NCBI GenBank assembly: GCA_028564925.1
Contig: CM053034.1
Location: 88,765,160-88,829,159 of the forward strand
DNA from: Lithobates sylvaticus
Taxonomy: Eukaryota > Chordata > Amphibia > Anura > Ranidae
Direction of reading: 5' to 3'
DNA length: 64,000 nucleotides
Under the pieces are notes generated by a model. The model was not told where the DNA came from. It saw only the letters and a list, made by a program, of their open reading frames with translations, and did no database searches. Shown piece after piece: positions 45,384 to 56,420 of this stretch; the stretch's first letter is position 1, and every line of letters starts with the position of its first letter. The position numbers were made by a program, and so were the translations under genes.

Positions 45384-45439
45384 TTAAAGTTCATGTGCGT
45401 GTAAGGCAGGCATTCCAATACTTTTGGTAATATAGTGTA

Positions 45440-46465
45440 TACTGTATGAGGAAAAAGGGACTAGGTTTCCATAATGTAAAATATAGTCAACAATTACAAA
45501 TTAAACTCTAAACTCTATAGTTATGGATGCACAAAGTAGGTGGACCTCAAGCTCTGAGAGATATGAAAAACTAGAAAACATCCGAAGACTGGGATTTTGT
45601 GAATACTTTGAAAGCTACTGTTATATTAGGTTAATTATTCTTAGACAGTTACATACTGTAACTATAGCAGTTGAAAAACAGGTCTATCAAGTTCATACTA
45701 AACTTTAAAGATTCCAAAAGCAAGGCAAAACACAACCATTCTGTACTTAGTAATTACAGTACATTATTTATTGATAAACTGTTTTTTCATTTTAAATATT
45801 CATATTATTCTTTAAAAGTGTGATTCTAATTTCCATTCCCAGATGTGTGTGTGTAGAGATTTTGGCACATTGTGCTTAACTGAACTGCAACACGCGTGAG
45901 TCGGGAAGGTGTAACCTGTGTTGCAGTAAAGCAAGTGCTACTATAAAGCAATAAAGTGAATGAAAACAGCTAGCCTATAATAGACAAAGGCTAGGCGACA
46001 ACATGAGGGATTTTTTCCCGCCGAAACTAGCACATGGTTTCACACACAAAGGAATGATGTTTGCCCCTTCCCCTATAGGAAGGCCCAGAAACTTAAAACA
46101 TACACTTTAGGAACAGTTCCACTAAAAAGTATGTAATCTCACCGCACAATTGAGAATGCACACTTAGTAACATATGCTATCCAATGAAACAACAACAGAA
46201 GGACATGGCAGATGAAAGCCAGGGTACAAAATGGCGTCGTTAACGCATGCAAAGCAGTTGTTCCCGCCAAAACTAGCAACCCTTCTCCCCACACAATCGG
46301 ACACAAATGGGACATCACATTTAACGCATAGACAAACACTTTAGGCTAACTCACATTTAAAAGTGTTAGTTACATGAAAAAGCACAACTTAAAACATACA
46401 CTTCTTGTTAAACACCTAAAGTTACTCACTGTGGCATCAACTTCCATAACAAGCCAATCCTTCTC
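45440..46465. other. Unassigned intron sequence
   Basis: No coding or terminal-repeat evidence. TTCCCGCC(G/A)AAACTAGCA recurs near 46014 and 46261, a short duplicated word of unknown meaning. Confidence 0.4.
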
Positions 46466-46620
46466 CCCACACATACACACGATCACACACACACACACAC
46501 ACACATACATTCACACACATACACACGATCACACACACACACACACACACACACATACATTCATACACACGATGACACACACACACACACACATACATTC
46601 ACACACATACACACGATCAA
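46466..46620. repeat. CA-rich array with a higher-order period
   Basis: (CA)n runs are interrupted by ACACACGATCACAC and ACATACATTCACAC words in a repeated order, three times. The reading frames through it are low complexity and not genes. Confidence 0.92.
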
Positions 46621-47840
46621 AATTGCGGCATTATACCAAAAGACAAAACATTTGTTCTTTTTGCAAAGCGAAGTTTTCCCAACGCATCAGGCAGAGAAAA
46701 CGCACCCCATTTGTCTCAGGACAACAAACGTGTATTGGACTGTGCTCTGTTCTCTCCCCCTCTCTGCCTGTGTAGAGGGAAAGCCCTGTTTGCCCCTTAA
46801 ACACCTGACCCGCCATCTTAAACTGTGGTGGATATTTCGCCACACTCTTGCGCTAATAAGCGCCTTTCAATCTTATGATATAATGCACCCTCTGATCGTA
46901 TGCCTCCCTGGATCCCCAGCTCCCAAAAACAGACATTACCAGCAGCTTCACGTCATCCTCTCATCATCAGCATCCAAAGCTCACCAGCCAAGCATTCCAT
47001 CCATCACCACCTCAGTCTGGCTGCTTCCCATCTAAGCCCCTGGCTTCCCATTGCCCAGTAAACAGCCATCAACAGCAAGTATTCTTACATGTTCATCTCA
47101 GCCTCGGTCAGCATCATCGCCCTGTCCCAGCTCAGTGACCTCCTTTATTTAGAAAACATTCCAAGCCACACCCTCAGGGGTTTGCCTCCAACAGCTAAAC
47201 CCCTCCCACAAAGGATGTGGCCTCATCTCATTCACCCAGGATGTGAATGACCATATAAGGAAATACAATACAGGGACTACAATACAGGGACAATTGTTTT
47301 CCTTCAAAAGAACCAATCACAGATGTATACATTCAAACAGACTAAGCAGTGATTTACAAACCGTCTAAACTGCTTTCAATGACAACGAATGATATAAAGC
47401 CATGGCTCCGTGGGCCACAATATTTATACCGTTATGCTAAAGTTCCAGTGTACACAGAGATGTTTGCTTGAAGCTATCAATGTTGTCATCGGGAAGTGGC
47501 CAGTCTCCCGGTGAGGCACAAATTAACTTCCTTAAACCAGCAAACACGTCTGTAGTGTCCATAGGAAGGTTTACGCAGCCAATGGTCTTCCGCCAACGTC
47601 TTTATGTGCGAATGCGCACAGATGAGCGCATTACAGCAAAACCGACACTGGGGGCATCTGACAACATACATTAATAAAATTTTCCATGACAGCCCTAAAT
47701 GTTGCAGGTCAAGATTAGTGATCCTATCATTATTAATTAGGGAATGTCCTTCTTTGACAACACAGAGCAGAAGCATGGATTGTATTTTCTTTAAACGTTT
47801 ATCTAAAGCCCAAACTTTTTTATTTTTTAGTAAGGAATGC
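46621..47840. other. Unassigned intron sequence
   Basis: Text around 46850-47200 is C-rich and partly duplicated (ACAATACAGGGACTACAATA near 47265). No gene or element borders were identified. Confidence 0.4.
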
Positions 47841-47844
47841 TTAA

Positions 47845-48340
47845 AGTAGTTGTAAAGGCTGACGTTTTTGTTTTGTTTTTTTTTTACCTTCATGCATTCT
47901 ATGAAGGTAAAAAACCTTCAGTGTGCAGCTCCCCCCTCAGCCCCACCCAATACTTGCCTAAGCCTGATATCTATCCAGCGATGTGCACAAGACCCAAGGC
48001 TCTCCCGAGTTTCTCTCTCCTGATTGGCTGAGATGCAGAAGCCATTGGCCCCGCTGCTGTCAATCACAGCCAGTGAGGTGGGAGCGGGGAGGGGGGGGGG
48101 GGGGTCAGGGCTGAGCCACGCTCTGTCTTTTATGGACGCAGGGAGCCGGCTCGGGAGCAAACGAGTGCCCCCCACAGAAAGCGGCTTGCTTTGGGGGCAC
48201 TCGGCAAGGGCACAGAGCACTGATGGGGGACCCGATAAGTGGAAGATCGGGGCTGCTCTGTGCAAAACAACCGCAGAGCAGGTAAGTATAACATGTTTGT
48301 TATTTTTTTTTAAATACATTTTTTTCCTTTACAATCACTT
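47845..48340. mobile_element. TTAA-flanked MITE
   Basis: TTAA lies at 47841-47844 and 48341-48344. The ends AAGTAGTTGTAAAGGCT and, from the right, AAGTGATTGTAAAGGA agree at most positions. TTAA duplication points to the Kolobok/T2 or piggyBac class. A local hairpin, TTTACCTTCATGCATTC / GAATGCATGAAGGTAAA-type, lies near 47885-47910. A G-run lies at 48089-48104. Confidence 0.8.
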
Positions 48341-48344
48341 TTAA

Positions 48345-48935
48345 AGCATTTTTTTTAACAGTCTATTTTTTGCCATCTGTATTTCCATGAGGGAACATAG
48401 ACACAACAGGAAGTTAGTAGAAATCTCTCCAAAAGAGGGAAATCCTTTCCTAGACAGTTGTCATTGTCCTCTCATTGGTGAAAGCTCAAACGTTTGGATT
48501 TTTTACAGTTTGTAAAAACCTGTAATGTTTACATCTGTTTTTGAATTTCCGTTACGGACATACAGTCTGCATGTCCGCAATGGACATTCATGGACAGTCA
48601 TAAAATGTATGGATTTTGTAAACTATTTGTAAATTTACTGACAGTTGGCAACCTTGCTTTCAGTCCTGGTTACAATGGTCAGCAGTATAATTTAAGTGAA
48701 TTTGCCAAGCAGGGACACAAACCACAATAAAAACACGACAGCATTTTTAACCCTGTCCTGATTCCAGCCAATCTCAAGCGTTTTGGCATTAGATACATTT
48801 CAAAGTCTTTAAATGATGAATTCAAAATTGAGAAACATTATTTGCGACCTGTTCTTTTTGTTTAATGGGTGCTGCATGTCATGTTTTCTTATAAACCATT
48901 TATGTTTACTTCAAAATCGTATGCAGTTTCAAAAT
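48345..48935. other. Unassigned intron sequence
   Basis: AT-rich; no supported feature. Confidence 0.4.
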
Positions 48936-48939
48936 CCTA

Positions 48940-50362
48940 CACAGGATCTACTATACGCCCCAGCGTCTCCACCGCATATACCCAGCCGTGTCGGCCAGCT
49001 GCTGGAGATGCTCTGGTACTCCTGTAGATTTCACACATATATCCTGGGATTGCCCACAAATTCAGGACTATTGGCGGGAGGTACCGTATATACTCGAGCA
49101 TAAGCCGAGTTTTTCAGCACATTTTTTTTGTGCTGAAAATGCCCCCCTCGGTTTATACTTGAGTCAAGCACTTTTCTGCAGCAGAGAATGACATTTTCCG
49201 ACCCGACTTTGAGGCCTCGTATCTCGGGGCCACTTGGTGCTAGGAACCCAAAATGTGGTGTGCAAACCCAGTGGAACTAGCACTACAATATATTCAAATT
49301 TGGGGTTCATAGCACCAAGTGGCCTGAGATACAGGGCCCCAAAATCGGTCAACTGTGTCCATCTGCAGCAATGTTATATTATGTTACATTTTGGCTGCAG
49401 CTACGGGGCATCTAGGAACCCTTAACTACAAAGTTTGACGTTCGGGGGACCTATGGCTGCAAATGGGCACAGTGAGGCATGCAAATGGGCACAGTGAGGC
49501 TGCAAATGGACATTGTTGACCCTCATTAACACTTACAGTAGCTGCGCATTTCTCACCCTAGGCTTGTACTCAGAGTCAATACGTTTTCCCAGTTTTTTTG
49601 TGGTAAAATTAGGTGCCTCGGCTTATATTCGGGTCGGCTTATACTCGAGTATATACGGTAACTCAATTCATCAATAGTTTGACTACTATTCCTATTCCCC
49701 TGACAATCAGTGTCTGCCTCCTTTGGCCTAGTGGAACAACTGGCATTTGCCAAGGCAACACGCACCCTAATAGGTATCCTTCTTCTTTTCTATGCGAGAA
49801 AAGCCATTATATTAAAGTGGACGTCAACCACTCCCCCCACACTGTCCTCATGGAAGCAATTAGTTAACGCAATGATACCCCCCTATAAAGCAACATATCT
49901 GTCCCGAGGATGCCCCAAAAAATATGACAAGGTCTTGCATTTGTGGATGGACTCCACAATAGATGACCAGCCCTCAGGGGATCAACCCAGATACATCTTC
50001 TTTATCTCTGTCTAGCTTTCCTGAGCGTTGAAGCCTAGACCCCAGATGGATAGTCTGCGAGGCTAGCTTAAAAATCAAAACCACTACATTTATTCTACAT
50101 CTATTCTCAAATGTCCTTATAGAGTCCAAGGCCAATAACTAAAACCGAGAGACAGTCCCCCATGAAACAATATCTCATTACAAAATCCTACCATGTGTTA
50201 CCCGAGCAGCGATAGTGTGGTGTTTAGTTATGTTGCTTCTAGATAATCAGTTAGTAGTACTATGTTATGCACATGACTATGTGCACCGTTTGGCCGGGGT
50301 ATGCCCCAATGGCCCTGTTTTGTACTGCCAAAGAAAAAATTTCAAAAAATAAAAAATAAAAA
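48940..50362 (+). pseudogene. LINE 3' end (L1/Tx1-like), interrupted by a MITE
   Basis: Frames encode HISWDCPQIQDYWREV (about 49033-49080) and, after the MITE, IGILLLFYARKAIILKW and GCPKKYDKVLHLWMD (about 49770-49950). This is the C-terminal part of an L1/Tx1 ORF2 on the same strand as syt8. A non-coding 3' region and an A-rich tail (about 50333-50362) follow. The 5' end is truncated, as is usual for LINEs. Several frame breaks. Confidence 0.8.
49084..49658. mobile_element. TA-flanked MITE inside the LINE
   Basis: It begins CCGTATATACTCGAGCATAA and ends, read inward, CCGTATATACTCGAGTATAA, with TA on both sides. The LINE reading text is continuous across it. Inside, TCTCGGGGCCACTTGGTGCT pairs with AGCACCAAGTGGCCTGAGA, a second hairpin. 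The superfamily is not assigned. A related end (ACCGTATTTATCGGC) occurs near 33297. Confidence 0.83.
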
Positions 50363-50397
50363 TCTTATGCGGTTCCTGTTTTGATAATGTTCTGTAG

Positions 50398-50493
50398 GTG
50401 CAGCCAGATGTAGAAGGACTAAAGAAATCGCAGGAAAATGATTATCGTGGTCGATTGCAGTACTCTGTGGAATACAATTTCCAAAAGGAGGAG
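50398..50493 (+). CDS. syt8: Synaptotagmin-8, linker / C2A start exon
   Basis: Residues 91-122, phase 0 at both ends: VQPDVEGLKKSQENDYRG, then RLQYSVEYNFQKEE, the first beta-strand of C2A. The VQPDVxGL motif is the strongest single match to SYT8. The donor is GAG/GTAGGA, weaker than the other donors. The acceptor TTTTGATAATGTTCTGTAG lies just after the LINE tail. Confidence 0.92.
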
Positions 50494-50620
50494 GTAGGAA
50501 GACTTTTAATAAAATCTTAAAATCGCAGGCTGGGGCCAAAAGTCTAACTATAACCAAAGTGCTTGAGAAAGTCATCTGTGTTAATGGTCTTATGACATGA
50601 CTGGGTCTCTTTCAATACAG
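50494..50620 (+). other. syt8 short intron (127 bp)
   Basis: GT-AG, phase 0, free of repeats. The acceptor is GGGTCTCTTTCAATACAG. Confidence 0.9.
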
Positions 50621-50788
50621 GCTACCATTGCAGTGAAGCAAGCTGCCTCTCTCAAGGCTATGGACAGTGGAGGGACATCAGATCCGTATGTTATAGTGTA
50701 TCTCACGAACGATACCCGTAAGAAAAATGAAACCAAAGTGTATCGCAAGACTCTGAACCCTTCCTTCAATGAGACCTTCGTTTTTAAG
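50621..50788 (+). CDS. syt8: Synaptotagmin-8, C2A exon 1
   Basis: Residues 123-178, phase 0: [18 protein letters not shown] holds two of the C2A calcium ligands (Asp137 and Asp143, equal to Asp172 and Asp178 of SYT1). It continues through the basic strand ([20 protein letters not shown]) to ETFVFK. The donor is AAG/GTATAT. Confidence 0.95.
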
Positions 50789-51026
50789 GTATATGAAGTA
50801 TCCCTGACAAGAACACACAGGTTGTTGGACACAAAATGTGCAGATTAGGCCTGAAATGAACTAGGTTTAGCATTATACTTGGTATAGACTGGATATGCAG
50901 TGGTGAAGGGCCCTTCACGTGGATTATGGCATCACAGAAGTGCTGGATTTCAAACAAATACTAGACTGGAGATCATGTTTTAAGATGTTTCAAGTAATAA
51001 GGAGGTAGTTTATTTAAGTTAAATGA

Positions 51027-51242
51027 AATAAGTTACATAGTAAGTGATGTTGAAAAAAGACTCAAGTCCAACCTATGTGTGTGATTAGATGTCAGTATTG
51101 CATTGTATATCCCTGTATGTTTTGTGGTCGTTCAGGTGTTTAATAGTTTTTTTGAAACTATTGATGCTCCCCGCTGAGACCACCGCCTGTGGAAGGGAAT
51201 TCCACATCCTTACCTCTTACAGTAAAGAACCCTCTACGCAGT
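51027..51242 (+). repeat. Common amphibian interspersed repeat
   Basis: TTACATAGTAAGTGATGTTG, AAAAAAGACTCAAGTCCAAC, GGAATTCCACATCCTTACC and AGTAAAGAACCCTCTACG are words I recognise from repeats widespread in frog genomes. It is cut at 51243 by a TTAA-type repeat. The class was not determined. Confidence 0.65.
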
Positions 51243-51757
51243 TTAACCACTTAAGCCCGGACCATTTGGCTGACCAAAGGCCAGAGCACTTTTTGCTGTT
51301 CAGCATCTGCGTCGCTTTAACTGACAATTGCGCGGTCGTGCGACGTGGCTCCCAAATAAAATTGATCTTCTATTTTTCCCACAAATAGAGCTTTCTTTTG
51401 GTGGTATTTGATCACCTTTGCGGTTTTTTATTTTTTGCGCTATAAACAAAAAAAATAGCGACAATTTTGAAAAAAAACACAATATTTTTTACTTTTTTGC
51501 TATAATTAATAAATATCTCCAAAAAAATATATAAAAAAACATTTTTTTAGGCCGATACGTATTCTTCTATATATTTTTGGTAAATAAAATCACAGTAAGT
51601 GTTTATTGATTGGTTTGCGTAAAAGTTATAGCGTTTACAAAATGGGGGATAGTTTTATGGCATTTTTATACATTTATTTTTTTTATTAGTAATGGCGGCG
51701 ATCAGCTTTTTTTTTTTTTTTTTTTTCATCGTGACTGCGACATTATGATCAAAATAT
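51243..51757 (-). mobile_element. TTAA-type frog repeat, truncated
   Basis: It starts TTAACCACTTAAGCCCGGAC and carries the family text in reverse sense (CTTTCTTTTGGTGGTATTTG, GCAAACCAATCAATAAAC-type). It lacks the other end. Confidence 0.78.
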
Positions 51758-52803
51758 TGTGGGTGATTTGAAGATGAAAAATGGGTTTCCTGTAAAAGAA
51801 TTATGTCCACTCCCAATCTTTTATAATGATGGAAGGCTTTTTTACATTTATTTAATTAAACCCTTGAACATTGTGTGAAAATATTCTAAGACCCATTAAA
51901 AAAGGGAAAATACAAGCTGGGGTTAGCCAATGGATATAAGCATCAGAACTTAATTGATCAATATAGTATAAGATGAGCTTACAGACCGCTCCACCACAAT
52001 AAGAATCTAATGCGCTTTGTAGCATAAAAAATACCAGTAAACAACACTGTACAAATACATTGTAGTATCCTAAAGTTATGACATTCCTTATAGGTAGCAA
52101 TTTATATATAATCCATGCCATAAGCGCAAAATAATAAAAATGGAAAAACAAGGGGGTCAAGTGGCAACATGTGACTTGACCATGCATAGTGAACAAGAGA
52201 ACAAAAATGTCCTGAACCTACCATCAGAGGCCGGAGTGCCATCCTAACATTTGAGGGTAGCAGCACCAGGCCTCAAGAGCAAGTAGGGGGACAAACCAGC
52301 GATGGCAGATATGCCAAGCTGAATAGAATTGTTAAAAATATTTGCATGTTTTTATATAGAAAATCTAAATTCTACACAAAAACTAAGGTGTTTTAAAAAA
52401 TGTTAGGGATTAATAACAATGCAGAAACTGAACAAAATTGGAACCTCAAAAAAAACCTGCAAAAAGAATTAAGTAGGTTAAGAGGGCCAAAATGGTATGT
52501 TCAGAGAACACTGTCAATGTAATGAGGAACTTTTTAGCAAAAAAAAAAAAAAGAACCTGTATAGGAGTCATTAGAGATGCACGTCATGAACTTCCAAGAT
52601 GTTAGTGAAGTTATTTATGGTATGTATACGGTACCAGTCTCCATAGATTAACTGCTATTTGACCCCAAATATTTCAATGTAGGAACAGAAGCCATGTCCA
52701 GAGCTAGATTCTAAAATATGGGGTCATAGTCAGTACCTGATCCAAAGTGGGTGATGAAAATAAATCAGAGAGACCTTATTGTCTTTGTCACTTTAATCTT
52801 AGG
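51758..52803. other. Unassigned intron sequence
   Basis: No supported feature. An A-run lies at 52540-52552. Confidence 0.4.
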
Positions 52804-52805
52804 TA

Positions 52806-53660
52806 TAGCGCCTTGCAAAAGTATTCACCCCCCTTGGCTTTTTACCTATTTTTGTTACATTACAGCCTTCAGTTCAATGTTTTTTTTAATCTGAATTATA
52901 TGTGATGGATCAGAACACAATAGTCTAAGTTGGTGGAGTAAAATTAGAAAAATATATACATAAAACTATTTTTCAGAAATAAAAAAAAACTGATAGTTTG
53001 CATGTGCGTATGTATTCACCCCCTTTATTATGAAGCCCATAAAAAGCTCTGGTGCAACCAATTGCCTTCAGAAGTCACATAATTGGTGAAATGATGTCCA
53101 CCTGTGTGCAATCTGTGTCACATGATCTGTCATTACATATACACACACCTTTTTTGAAAGGCCCCAGAGGCTGCAACACACTGAGGCTAGGACGGAGGTT
53201 CACCTTCCAGCAGGACAATGACCCCAAACACACTTCTAAAGCAACACTTGAGTGGTTTAAGGGGAAACATGTTAATGTGTTGGAATGGTCTAGTCACAGC
53301 CCAGACCAAAATCCAATAGAAAATCTGTGGTCAGACTTAAAGATTGCTGTTCACAACCGCAAACCATCCAACTTGAAGTAGCTGGAGCAGTTTTGCAAGG
53401 AGGAATGAGCAAAAATCCCAGTGGTAAGATGTGGCAAGCTTGACTTAAAGCTTGACTTTAGGGGGGTGAATAGTTATGCACATTGACTTTGTATGTTATT
53501 TTGTCCTATTTGTTGTTTGCTTCACAAAAAAAAAATCTTCAAAGTTGTGGGCATGCTCTGTAAATTAAATGATGCAAATCCTCAATCCATGTTAATTCCA
53601 GTTGTGAGGCAACAAAACACGAAAAATGGCAAGGGGGGTGAATACTTTTGCAAGGCACTG
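52806..53660 (+). mobile_element. Tc1 element, second family, internally deleted
   Basis: TA flanks it at about 52804-52805 and 53661-53662. The left end TAGCGCCTTGCAAAAGTATT and the right end inward CAGTGCCTTGCAAAAGTATT agree, followed by CACCCCCTTG-type text on both sides. It keeps only the 3' part of the transposase gene. Confidence 0.9.
53184..53381 (+). pseudogene. Tc1 transposase C-terminal remnant
   Basis: [20 protein letters not shown] (with the second catalytic Asp region), then [20 protein letters not shown] (the final Glu region) and [14 protein letters not shown]. It ends in a stop. The N-terminal two-thirds are deleted. Confidence 0.88.
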
Positions 53661-53662
53661 TA

Positions 53663-54590
53663 AGAATTGTCAGCTTGGCAGGGTTTCCTGCTACCCATAA
53701 ACATGAGTAAAGTTTGTGGAATGTTGAAAAAAAAAATGACTTCTGCAAGATTTACAGAACAAATTTCAGATAAGGCCACACAAAGGTATTTGAATTAGGC
53801 ATTTTGTGATCTTTTTGACAACGGGAAACAATTTGATTTATACTTTAGCATCTACAAACAAACGATAAAAAGATAATGGTGGAATGTACCTATACATCTT
53901 GTCCAGGTTTACAATATTTTTGAATCGGATTTCTCTTTCCTGGAGAAAATTCTATTTTCGTAATGTAAGGTGACAGATATCCAATTTCTGCATTGCAGGG
54001 AAAAGTACATCACTCATTATTACATGCTTGAGTACATCAGATTGTAAGCTCCACCTGTCAGTTGTAAACATGCTAAACTGGATACCTGGATAAAACACAA
54101 AAAATACAAAGCACCAACAGGTTTCTGCTGCACTTCTCTTTAAACATCATCACAAGCACCCAGGGATGGGCCTGAAGCCTGCGGCATTCTAATATGCAAA
54201 TGCTGACACTTCCTGAAGAAGTTAATATCTTGCTTGGCAGTTGGGGGTCCCAGGCCAATTTTTATTTTAGTAGTACCCAGTGCTGTGATCATACAGCTTT
54301 TTATTTTTTTTTAACATAACAGATGTGTTAATTGAGAAATATACAGGCATACCCCATTTTACGTACACTCGCGAGTACAGACACATTGGCGTTTGGTCAG
54401 ATTGACATGCTCTGCTCCTTAACCATAAATGACAGGGACACCAAGCTTGGGGGGCACAGAGAGGGGACCCAGGACTACAACATATCTGATTTTGGGGTTC
54501 GCCAGCTTGCCTAGGTAATCAGTTATGCCTGTAAATTAATTTTGCAATGCAGTACATGTATTGAGAAGTGAAAAAAGGTATTGCTTCACT
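53663..54590. other. Unassigned intron sequence
   Basis: No supported feature. Confidence 0.4.
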
Positions 54591-54890
54591 TTAAAGAGGA
54601 ACTGCAGTCTTCTCATATAATTTGTAATAAAAACACCTTTGCCATTCTGAAGCTTCCCTCTAACCACTTTGCATATTTATTTTTATACATACTGTGATTC
54701 TATCCTTGCCAACTATGCTGCAGAAATCTCCCTCCACTAAGTCTGGCTGCAGCCATTTTAACTGTGGGCAGCTGAAGCTGCTGCTTGTTTACTTCCTGGA
54801 TTCACAAAGAGGCACACCTCCAGCTCTGCAGCTCTCATTGGCCCTCTTATGGCTCCCCCCCCTCCCTTCCTGGCAAACTCTCACGAGAGT
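54591..54890. mobile_element. T2/Kolobok-like MITE, one end seen
   Basis: It begins TTAAAGAGGAACTGCAGTC, typical of the frog T2-MITE family. The other end was not found before the next repeat. Assignment is from the terminal motif only. Confidence 0.5.
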
Positions 54891-55389
54891 TAGGCCCCTT
54901 TCACACTGGGGCGTTTTTAGGAAAATGTTACATGTTCCACCCTAAAAATAGCGCCTGTACACCGCCTGAAAAAACCAAATTTTAAATGTGACCGCGGCTG
55001 CGGATGAGAGGAACCTAGGGTCTTTTTTCAATTTCGCACTCCACTACTTTAACTGGTAATTGTGCGGGCATGCAATTTTGTAACGAAACGAAATTTGCGT
55101 CCTTTTCTTCCCACAAATAGAGCTTTCTTTTGATGTGATTTTTATTTTTATTTTTTTGCTATAAACGAAAATTTTGAAAAAAAAAGAGATTTTCTACTTT
55201 TTGTTATAAAAAAAATCTAATAAACTCAATTTTAGTCAAACATTTGGGCCAAAATGTATTCAGCCACATGTCTTTAGTAAAAAAAATGCCAATAAGCTAT
55301 ATTTATTGGTTTGCGCAAAAGTATAGCGTCTACAAACTAGCGGTTTACACCGCTTTTAATTTATGACTGCCTATTTCATTTCTTGAGGT

Positions 55390-56420
55390 GCAGAGAAGTA
55401 CCCCCCCCAAATGACCCCATTTTGGAAAGTAGACACCCCAAGCTATTTGCTGAGAGGCATGTTGAGCCCATTGATTTTTTTTTTTTAGTCCCAAGTGATT
55501 GAATAAGACAAAAATAAAAAATAATTTTTTTTTTCTTCAAAAAGTTGTCACTAAATTATATATTGCTCACACATGCCATAGTTATATGTGGAATTGCACC
55601 CCAAAATACATTTTGCTGCTTCTCCTGAGTATGGGGATACCACATGTGTACTTTTTGGGAGCCTAGCCGCGTACGGGGCCCCGAAACCCAAGCACCGCCT
55701 TCAGGATTTCTAAGGGTGCAAATTTTTGATTTCACTCCTCACTACCTATCACAGTTTCGAAGGCCATAAAATGCCAAAATAGCACAAAACCCCCCAAATG
55801 ACCCCATTTTGGACACCCCAAGCTATTTGTTGAGAGGCATGGTGAGTATTTTACAGCTCTCATTTGTTTTTGAAAAAGAAGAAAGTAAAGAAAAAAATTT
55901 TTTTTTTTTTCTTTTTTCAATTTTCAAAACTTTGTGACAAAAAGCGACATCTGCAAAATACTCACAATACCTCTCAGCAAATAGCGTGGGGTGTCTACTT
56001 TCCAAAATGGGGTCATTTTGGGGGGTTTTATGCCATCTGGGCATTCCATGGCCTCCGAAACTGTGATTGGCAGTGAGAAGTGAAATAAAAAAATTACTCC
56101 CTTAGAAAGCCTGAAGGCTTGGTTTTTGGGGTTCCGTACGCAGCTAGGCTCCCAAAAAGTCCCACACATGTGGTATCCCGTACTCAGGAGAAGCAACAGA
56201 ATGTATTTTGGGGTGTATTTCCACATATGCCCATGACATGTTTGAGCAATATATCATTTAGTGACAACTTTTTGTAAAAAAAATATATATATATTTTTTT
56301 TTCATTATTCAATCTCTTGGGACAAAAAAAAAAAATATTTAATGGGCTCAACATTGCTCTCAGCAAATAGCTTGGGGTGTCCAAAATGGGGTCATTTGAA
56401 CTGTCCTGGCATTTTATGCA
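55390..56420. repeat. Giant foldback (copy B)
   Basis: Arms of about 490-520 bp face each other across an AT-rich centre near 55890. Shared arm words are GACCCCATTTTGGA, AGCTATTTG(C/T)TGAGAGGCAT, ATGCCATAGTTATATGTGGA-type text and ACCACATGTGT. It is the relative of 43000-43985. Confidence 0.85.

Larger units (their letters stand above)
41687..45437. mobile_element. Tc1 element interrupted by a TTAA-type repeat
   Basis: TA flanks it at 41685-41686 and 45438-45439. The left end CACTATATTACTAAAAGTAT and the right inward CACTATATTACCAAAAGTAT agree. The body (41687-42550 and 45388-45437) is the same family as 16956-17487. Remnant transposase reads on the + strand ([20 protein letters not shown]) and its C-terminal portion follows after 42240. 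Many stops. The repeat 42551-45383 was inserted at a TTAA just inside the right terminal repeat. Confidence 0.9.
41417..50397 (+). other. syt8 intron (8.98 kb)
   Basis: GT-AG, phase 0. It is filled by a Tc1 copy with a 2.8-kb insertion, unassigned DNA, a CA-rich array, a TTAA-flanked MITE and a LINE 3' end whose tail lies next to the acceptor. Confidence 0.88.
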
